Assembly (NCBI GenBank): GCA_963765105.1
Contig: CAVXUW010000004.1
Coordinates: forward strand, 1,302,001-1,366,000
DNA: 64,000 nt
Direction of reading: 5' to 3'
Origin: CALMEC01 sp963765105
GTDB lineage: Bacteria > Actinomycetota > Thermoleophilia > Miltoncostaeales > Miltoncostaeaceae
Position 1 is the first letter of the stretch. The number at the start of each line of letters is the position of its first letter. Positions 59,300-64,000 of the stretch are shown here, piece after piece. The notes below the pieces were generated by a model. That model was not told the origin of the DNA. It saw only the letters and a list, made by a program, of their open reading frames with translations, and ran no database searches. Position numbers and translations under genes: made by a program.

Positions 59300-60297
59300 G
59301 CGCCAAGTCGGTTGGCGGGCGCTTTGTGCGCCGAATCGCCGAGAAGATTCATGTCGCTGGGCCGGAGGACTCCTCCGACAGTTGGGATGCGATCCAACTG
59401 GCCCGACACCAGGACCGTCCCTACCCGCTCGACTACCTCAGCCGCCTGTGCACCGACTTCGAAGAGATTCACGGCGACCGCTCGTTCGGGGATGACCCGG
59501 CGATTGTCGCCGGCATCGGCCGCTACAACGACGAGCCCGTTGCATTCATCGGCGAGCAAAAGGGCCGTGACACGCAGGAGCGCACTTACCGAAACTTCGG
59601 TATGCCGAGCCCCGAGGGTTACCGCAAAGCCCTGCGACTCATGGAGTTGGCGACGAAGCTCGACATTCCCCTCGTCACTCTCATCGACACCCCCGGGGCA
59701 TTCCCCGGCGCCGGCGCCGAACAGCGTGGCCAGGGTGGGGCCATTGCTCGCAGCATTGCGGCCATGGTGCGCATTCCCGTTCCCACCGTCGCGGTCATCG
59801 TGGGGGAGGGGTCGTCCGGCGGGGCGCTTGCCATCGGCGTCGCCGATCGTGTGCTCATCATGGCCAACGGCACCTACTCGGTGATCTCACCGGAGGGCGG
59901 TGCTGCCATTTTGTGGCGCGACGCGGGCAAGGCACGCCTCGCCGCGGCCGCCTTCAAGCCCACTGCGGCTACGTGCTACCGCCACGGCATCGTCGATGCC
60001 GTGGTGCCGGAGCCGAAGGGTGGAGCGCATAAAGACCATGACGAGGCGGCGCGCCTTCTCGACCAGTACCTGCAGCGCCAGTTCCGTGACCTTCGCGCGC
60101 TGCCGGCCGCCGATCGGCTCCGTCAACGTCGGGAGCGTTTCCGTCGCTTGGGCGCCTTCCGTGAGTTTGCGATCGGCGACCCGGCGGCGGTTGCGTCCGG
60201 CCGGGTGGACTCGTCGACAGGTGCACAGACCACGCCCCGCGCTCCGAATGCCGACCAAAACGGCAACGGCCCGGGACATTCGTCCTCGAGCCGTTGA
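59296..60297 (+). CDS. accA: Acetyl-CoA carboxylase carboxyltransferase alpha subunit
   Basis: 333 residues, ATGA overlap with accD. It carries QLARHQDRPYPLDYLSRLCTDFEEIHGDRSF, FIGEQKGRDTQER, GMPSPEGYRKALRLMELA, DTPGAFPGAGAEQRGQ, GEGSSGGALAIGVAD and SVISPEGGAAILW, the complete AccA set. The C-terminal ~40 residues are polar and probably disordered. A strong terminator follows. Confidence 0.95.
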   Translation: MSAKSVGGRFVRRIAEKIHVAGPEDSSDSWDAIQLARHQDRPYPLDYLSRLCTDFEEIHGDRSFGDDPAIVAGIGRYNDEPVAFIGEQKGRDTQERTYRNFGMPSPEGYRKALRLMELATKLDIPLVTLIDTPGAFPGAGAEQRGQGGAIARSIAAMVRIPVPTVAVIVGEGSSGGALAIGVADRVLIMANGTYSVISPEGGAAILWRDAGKARLAAAAFKPTAATCYRHGIVDAVVPEPKGGAHKDHDEAARLLDQYLQRQFRDLRALPAADRLRQRRERFRRLGAFREFAIGDPAAVASGRVDSSTGAQTTPRAPNADQNGNGPGHSSSSR

Positions 60298-60315
60298 ACC
60301 GTTCCTGAAAAGGGA

Positions 60316-60338
60316 GGGGTGCGCATCCTGCGCACCCC
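60316..60338. terminator. Strong hairpin after accA
   Basis: GGGGTGCGCA-TCC-TGCGCACCCC: perfect 10-bp stem, 3-nt loop, between the accA stop and the stop of the convergent small ORF. It is likely a bidirectional terminator. Confidence 0.75.
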
Positions 60339-60344
60339 CACGCG

Positions 60345-60572
60345 CTACGCCGTGAGAGCAAGCTCCTGACGGCTGCGGGTAAGGCGAATTGCATCGCGAA
60401 GGAGTTCTCGGTTGGTCGCAACCGGCTCCGCGTACTCACCGATGATCTCGGCCAGCTCACGGTGCCACCGTTGAAGACGCTCGCCGGGGGCACGGTCGGG
60501 GTCGGCTCGTGTGAGGTCGAGGGCCATGGCTGTGAGGGCCTTGAGCTCGACCGTCGGGTCAGGACGGGACAT
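60345..60572 (-). CDS. Small helical protein, unknown function
   Basis: 75 residues from ATG 60572; GGAG lies about 16 nt upstream. Sequence is helix-forming and charged: VELKALTAMALDLTRADPDR, HRELAEIIGEYAEPVATNRE, LLRDAIRLTRSRQELAL. The frame is open further upstream, but a hairpin at 60672-60686 separates it from the remnant there. No family recognised. Confidence 0.45.
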   Translation of the reverse strand: MSRPDPTVELKALTAMALDLTRADPDRAPGERLQRWHRELAEIIGEYAEPVATNRELLRDAIRLTRSRQELALTA

Positions 60573-60671
60573 ATCTGGGAGGGCTCCTTCTGAAGTCCGA
60601 GGGAGGACGGACCTCCCCTGTATCGGCAGCTTTCCCGGATCCTTTAGCGCTCCGTGTGTCCTTGACAGTCT

Positions 60672-60686
60672 GGGGGCCCGGCCCCC
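60672..60686 (-). terminator. GC-rich hairpin
   Basis: GGGGGC-CCG-GCCCCC, 6-bp perfect stem, placed downstream (minus strand) of the remnant at 60700-60956. Confidence 0.5.
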
Positions 60687-60699
60687 TGCGCTGTCGTCG

Positions 60700-60956
60700 G
60701 AGGACCCCTCCAGCCAACGGCGCTTCGGCACCTTTTGCAACGACACCGCGATCGCGAGCAAGTCGTCCTTCGGGGAGGGGCCGCTGATGGTGTAGCGCAG
60801 CGGGCCGTCGCGCCAGTAGAGGTGCGGCAGGGTGAGTGGGCCCGAGCCGAAGCGTCCCTGTGACGTCCCGATCGTCACCGGCTCGGTGGTCGCCGACGCG
60901 CACTCGCCGGCAAAGGGGTCGCTCGGCCAGTCCGTCGACGCAAGCCGCTGCGTCAT
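60700..60956 (-). pseudogene. C-terminal remnant of a secreted/regulatory protein gene (DUF4367-like)
   Basis: From ATG 60956 the minus frame reads MTQRLASTDWPSDPFAGE, then PLTLPHLYWRDGPLRYTISG and DDLLAIAVSLQKVPKRRWLE. The pattern YWxxGxLxYTxSGP...LLAIAxSL is the usual last motif of DUF4367/RseB-like extracytoplasmic domains. No matching N-terminal part or signal peptide is present upstream on this strand, so it looks like the 3' end of a lost gene. Alternatively the whole frame to 60345 is one 203-codon gene. Confidence 0.4.
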
Positions 60957-61354
60957 GTCCGATGCGCTCCCGCCCGCGCTGGTAGACGGCGGGGAACACC
61001 CACCATGAGCGCGGAATGGATGCCTGCTCGTGCAATTGCCGAGCCGACTATTTCGGTATCCCGCTCCGTGCCGACGGAGAATGAATCCGGTGAGGCGGGG
61101 ATGAGCCGGGTGAAGCGTAAGCCGAGGCCCCGGCGTCTGAGTGGTTGGTGATGTCGGTGCCACGCCCAAGGTGCCGCGACGCAGAACGATCAGAGGAGCT
61201 CCCGATCGTGGAGTCGACGATCGACGATGGGGTCGGCAGCCCCGCGAACGGGCGGCGGCGAGCAGTGCGATGAGACCGGTCATGCCTGAACGCTATTCAC
61301 CTGCACCGAGGCAACCACAGCACCTCTGGCGACAAGCGCTTCTGCAGGGGACGA
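60957..61354. other. Intergenic region without recognised genes
   Basis: About 400 bp between the remnant and the GntR-family gene. I see no convincing coding frame, RNA or promoter. It may contain degraded sequence belonging to the remnant gene. Confidence 0.4.
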
Positions 61355-62056
61355 TCAGGGACAGTGTCCCCAGCTGGTGACAGGGACCTCATGTGACACC
61401 GACGTCTCCGGGCCCCGCGCTTCCCCCAGCACGGCGTCGCGTCCTTCAGCGATGTGGACGCGGAGCGCCTCGAGATCGCCCGCTTCCAGGGCGTCAACCA
61501 ACTTCCGGTGGTGGGGGCCCATCCGCTCGAGTGGCCAGACAGCCCGCAGATGCAGCAGGAAGAGCTGCATCTCTGCAGCGAGGGCTGTGTAGGCGGCGAT
61601 GATGCGTGGGCTTTCCGACGCGGCGACGATTGCGCCGTGGAGCCGCGCGTGGGCGTCAGCCACCGCCGTCCACGAGGGGCGGGCGCGGCCCGAGGCGGTG
61701 ACGAGCCGGTCGAGGGCGCGGTGCACCGTGTCCGGCAGACGGCCGTTGCCGCGTTCGACCGCCAGGTGTGCGGCTTCCATCTCGAGCGCGGTGCGCAGTT
61801 CGAACAGCCCGAAAAGCTCCTCGGGGTCGAGTGTCGCCACGCGGGCCCCGCGTCGGGGTTGCAGCTCGACCAGCCCCTCGCTGGCGAGCTGACGCAGGGC
61901 GGTGCGAAGGGTGTGCCGCGACACGTCGTAGATCGCGGCCAGCTCCACCTCGCGCAGCCGGGCACCGGGGGTGAGCGCGCCGTCGAGGATCTGACGGCGC
62001 AGCGCGTCGGCCAGCATGTCGACCACCGACGTGCGGGGAAGGGGCGGGGAGCTCAC
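61355..62056 (-). CDS. GntR-family transcriptional regulator (FadR/FCD type)
   Basis: 233 residues from GTG 62056 (GTGA overlap with the transporter stop). N-terminal winged helix: VDMLADALRRQILDGALTPG, LREVELAAIYDVSRHTLRTALRQLASEGLV. The C-terminal FCD ligand domain (residues ~85-215) is helical with metal/ligand-type His and Asp (DAHARLHGAIVAAS, PHHRKLVDALEAGD, RVHIAEG). Likely autoregulates its operon with the transporter through the dyad at 62936-62962. Effector unknown. Confidence 0.88.
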   Translation of the reverse strand: MSSPPLPRTSVVDMLADALRRQILDGALTPGARLREVELAAIYDVSRHTLRTALRQLASEGLVELQPRRGARVATLDPEELFGLFELRTALEMEAAHLAVERGNGRLPDTVHRALDRLVTASGRARPSWTAVADAHARLHGAIVAASESPRIIAAYTALAAEMQLFLLHLRAVWPLERMGPHHRKLVDALEAGDLEALRVHIAEGRDAVLGEARGPETSVSHEVPVTSWGHCP

Positions 62057-62931
62057 GTGGCCGGCTGCGCCAAGGGAGCGGGACGGGTTGGGAGCGACAG
62101 TACGACCATCGCGGCCGTGACGAGGCCGATACCGACAATCGACCCGGCTCCGAGCTGCTCGCCGAGCACCAGTGCTCCCAGCAGGGTCGCGGTCGCCGGT
62201 TCGGCAAGGGTGAGCGTCGCGGCCTCGGCAGCGCGCATGCGGCGAAGCCCATGGGCGTAGAGCAGGTACGCAACGACGGTCGGCACCACGCCAAGATAGA
62301 TGGCCAGTGCCCATCCGGAGGGTTGGGCAAGCCAGCCCAGATCGACGACAAACAGCGCCGGCACGAGGATCATGGCGCCGACGCCGAATGCCCCGGCCAT
62401 CACGCCGGCGGGTTCGCACCCCGCGGTGAGAAGGTTCTTGGCCAACACGGCGTAGAGCGCGTACCCCGCTCCGGCGACAAGGGCCAGCAGCACACCTACG
62501 GGCTCAACGCCGCCTCCCGCACCCGACGCGGTGGTGAGGATGGCGACACCTGCGCCGGCGAGGCTCGTGGCAATCGCCCAGCGAACGCTCTGCCGGGTTC
62601 GCGCGATGAGCCACTCGAATGCTCCGGTCGCCACGGGGCCGACACCGATCGCGACGATCGTCCCCACGACCACGCCCGTTCTCGCAACCGCGGCGAAGAA
62701 GGCCAGCTGGTAGGCGGCGACCCCAACTCCGGCGAGCAGCAACGTCCCCGGCCGCTTTGTGAGGCCGCGAAGTGCGCGGGTGGCGACGGCGAGAAGCACG
62801 AGTAGCGCGCCTCCGATGATGATGCGCATCGTTCCCACGGCAACCGGAGCGTCGACTGCCGCAAGCGCCTGCGACGTCCCGGTCGTGCCAAACATCACCG
62901 CAGCCACAAGGATCTGGATCCGAGCGAACAT
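62053..62931 (-). CDS. EamA-family (DMT superfamily) membrane transporter
   Basis: 292 residues from ATG 62931; a start at 62958 would place the operator inside the gene. Ten hydrophobic helices in two EamA repeats: ILVAAVMFGTTGTSQALAA, VGTMRIIIGGALLVLLAV, and later GYALYAVLAKNLLTAGCEPAG, LAIYLGVVPTVVAYLLYAHGL, EPATATLLGALVLGEQLG. Family members export amino acids, sugars or drugs. Cotranscribed with the overlapping GntR-type regulator, which probably senses the substrate. Confidence 0.88.
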   Translation of the reverse strand: MFARIQILVAAVMFGTTGTSQALAAVDAPVAVGTMRIIIGGALLVLLAVATRALRGLTKRPGTLLLAGVGVAAYQLAFFAAVARTGVVVGTIVAIGVGPVATGAFEWLIARTRQSVRWAIATSLAGAGVAILTTASGAGGGVEPVGVLLALVAGAGYALYAVLAKNLLTAGCEPAGVMAGAFGVGAMILVPALFVVDLGWLAQPSGWALAIYLGVVPTVVAYLLYAHGLRRMRAAEAATLTLAEPATATLLGALVLGEQLGAGSIVGIGLVTAAMVVLSLPTRPAPLAQPAT

Positions 62932-62935
62932 GGTC

Positions 62936-62962
62936 GTGATTGTCCAACAATCCAACAATCAC
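62936..62962. promoter_or_regulatory. Probable GntR-family operator
   Basis: GTGATTGT (62936-62943) and ACAATCAC (62955-62962) form an 8-bp inverted repeat with an 11-nt spacer; an inner palindrome ATTGT-CCA-ACAAT (62939-62951) overlaps it. It lies 5 bp upstream of the transporter ATG, in the expected place for repression by the downstream GntR-type protein. Confidence 0.7.
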
Positions 62963-63051
62963 GTCAAGTGGGGCGGCGACGATGGCGATGATCTCCAGGA
63001 GGATGAGGCCCGCCAGCAGCAGATCGATGGTGCGGTGGGCGACCCTCAGAC

Positions 63052-64000
63052 CTAGGCGCGGACCAATGGCGCGTCGCCGTCGGACGCCGGTTGGGCGTCC
63101 ATCGACGTCGAGGGAACCAGTACGCGCAGGGTCGGGCCGGGAGTGATGCGGACAAAGGTGTGCCAGCCGAGCGGCTCGCCGTCGGCTTGAACGGCCACGG
63201 GGCGTCGAGCTTCGACGATGATCGAGCGGGTGGCCCAGCCATCGACGAAGTCACGCCGTCCGATATGTCGACCCCCACGGATAGCGCCGCCAAACGCCCC
63301 GGCGAGGGCACCCCATGACACCGACGGGAAGCCGAACCACCGGAGGCGTCCGTCGAAGTTCGCCTCAGGTGCGAGATCAAGCGCGCGGGGGCCTAGAAAC
63401 GCATACGGCGATCCGCAGACAACCACCAGCGATGTGACGGCCATCGGCTCGTTGCCGTCGGCGGTTACGGTCACCTGTTCGTTTCGTGTGGAGTGCACGG
63501 TCTGAAGGGTGGCCACGGCGACCCCGGCGTTGCGAAATCGCGTCTTGATCCAGGGGTGGGCCTCCACGCGATGAATGGTCTCGGCATCCAACCCGACACC
63601 GGCGTTGACGCAGAAGACGCGGTCGTTTGGTCCGGTTTCGACACGGCCGAGGGTGACCTCACGCCAGTGTGGTGCGAACAGAGCCTGCTCCAGGGCGGGC
63701 AGCGCACGACGCGCCGGATGTGGCCATCCCATCGCGCGGGCAAACACGTTCGTGCTCCCGGCGGGGATCGGCACCAAGCCGACATCGGTGCTGGTGACGG
63801 CTGCGGCCACGTCGTTGACGGTGCCGTCGCCACCGATCACTGCGACGATGTTCGCGCCCTCCGCGATCGCCCGTGACGCAAGCTTTCCCGCGTGCCCACC
63901 GCGCTCGGTGATGAAGGTCGTCACGGAGCCGGCGCCGCCCAAGATGGCCTCGACCCGCTGGCGGAGCCCGTCGCTGGCCCGCGTCGCGATCGGGTTCACG
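63052..64000 (-). CDS. Diacylglycerol-kinase-family lipid kinase (5' end outside window)
   Basis: At least 316 codons; the frame begins at the window edge with VNPIATRASDG, which in this family is normally preceded by a few hydrophobic residues, so the start is outside. The nucleotide-binding motifs VIGGDGTVNDVAAAV and IPAGSTNVFARAMG, and the C-terminal CVNAGVGLDAETI and VQADGEPLG, define the DagK/YegS/BmrU group. These soluble or peripheral enzymes phosphorylate diacylglycerol or related lipids. Convergent with nothing; a short gap precedes the EamA operator. Confidence 0.9.
   Translation of the reverse strand, partial: VNPIATRASDGLRQRVEAILGGAGSVTTFITERGGHAGKLASRAIAEGANIVAVIGGDGTVNDVAAAVTSTDVGLVPIPAGSTNVFARAMGWPHPARRALPALEQALFAPHWREVTLGRVETGPNDRVFCVNAGVGLDAETIHRVEAHPWIKTRFRNAGVAVATLQTVHSTRNEQVTVTADGNEPMAVTSLVVVCGSPYAFLGPRALDLAPEANFDGRLRWFGFPSVSWGALAGAFGGAIRGGRHIGRRDFVDGWATRSIIVEARRPVAVQADGEPLGWHTFVRITPGPTLRVLVPSTSMDAQPASDGDAPLVRA

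Overview
This GC-rich window carries the replication-origin block of an actinobacterial chromosome. The order parB-parA-rsmG-jag-yidC-yidD-rnpA-rpmH // dnaA-dnaN-recF-dciA-gyrB-gyrA, two ParB (parS) sites, an F420-type oxidoreductase, GTG/TTG starts and many GTGA/ATGA stop-start overlaps all point to Actinomycetota. PQQ-like beta-propeller proteins, Tim44-like and LysM secreted proteins and the separate accD/accA pair suggest Thermoleophilia (Solirubrobacterales-like), but that class-level placement is a tentative inference.

Layout. (1) 1-12019, plus strand: one tightly overlapping envelope polysaccharide operon with glycosyltransferases, an initiating phosphoglycosyltransferase, a Wzz-like chain-length protein, two tandem beta-propeller proteins, a MurJ-type flippase, a GT39-like and a GT2-like membrane-associated transferase, and UDP-glucuronate decarboxylase. 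(2) 12016-15120, minus: tatA-tatC and a chemoreceptor-like protein with a C-terminal GAF domain. (3) 15.1-17.2 kb: F420-type oxidoreductase, chorismate mutase, bifunctional-nuclease-family protein, tRNA-Ile(GAT). (4) 17238-21792, minus: partition, membrane insertion, RNase P and L34 genes. (5) 21793-33675, plus: origin region and replication genes. A cytoplasmic HATPase/winged-helix protein overlaps the TTG start of dnaA, and an acetyltransferase plus a threonine aldolase separate dnaA from dnaN. (6) 33.7-45.5 kb: diguanylate cyclase, LysM and Tim44-like proteins, MBL-fold protein, Ku, secreted proteins, a lipoprotein. (7) 45573-50495, minus: type II fatty acid synthesis operon fabZ-fabH-fabD-fabG-fabF ending in a dual-specificity phosphatase; acpP is absent. 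(8) 50.6-53.0 kb: a secreted glycoside hydrolase followed by a decayed, AT-richer zone with a multiply frameshifted TPR pseudogene and a methyltransferase remnant. (9) 53029-57498, plus: ferric-iron ABC transporter and a DtxR-family regulator with a degenerate primary metal site. (10) 57.5-60.3 kb: secreted protein, accD-accA. (11) 60.3-64.0 kb, minus: small ORF, gene remnant, EamA-GntR pair with an evident operator, and a diacylglycerol-kinase-like lipid kinase running off the window.

The most unusual items are the dnaA-coupled HATPase gene, the fab-operon phosphatase, the metal-site-deficient DtxR-type regulator next to iron transport genes, a shared palindromic half-site in two distant intergenic regions, and the 51.8-53.0 kb decay zone. 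No CRISPR array, rRNA, transposase or prophage was seen. All calls were read by eye; no database search was run.
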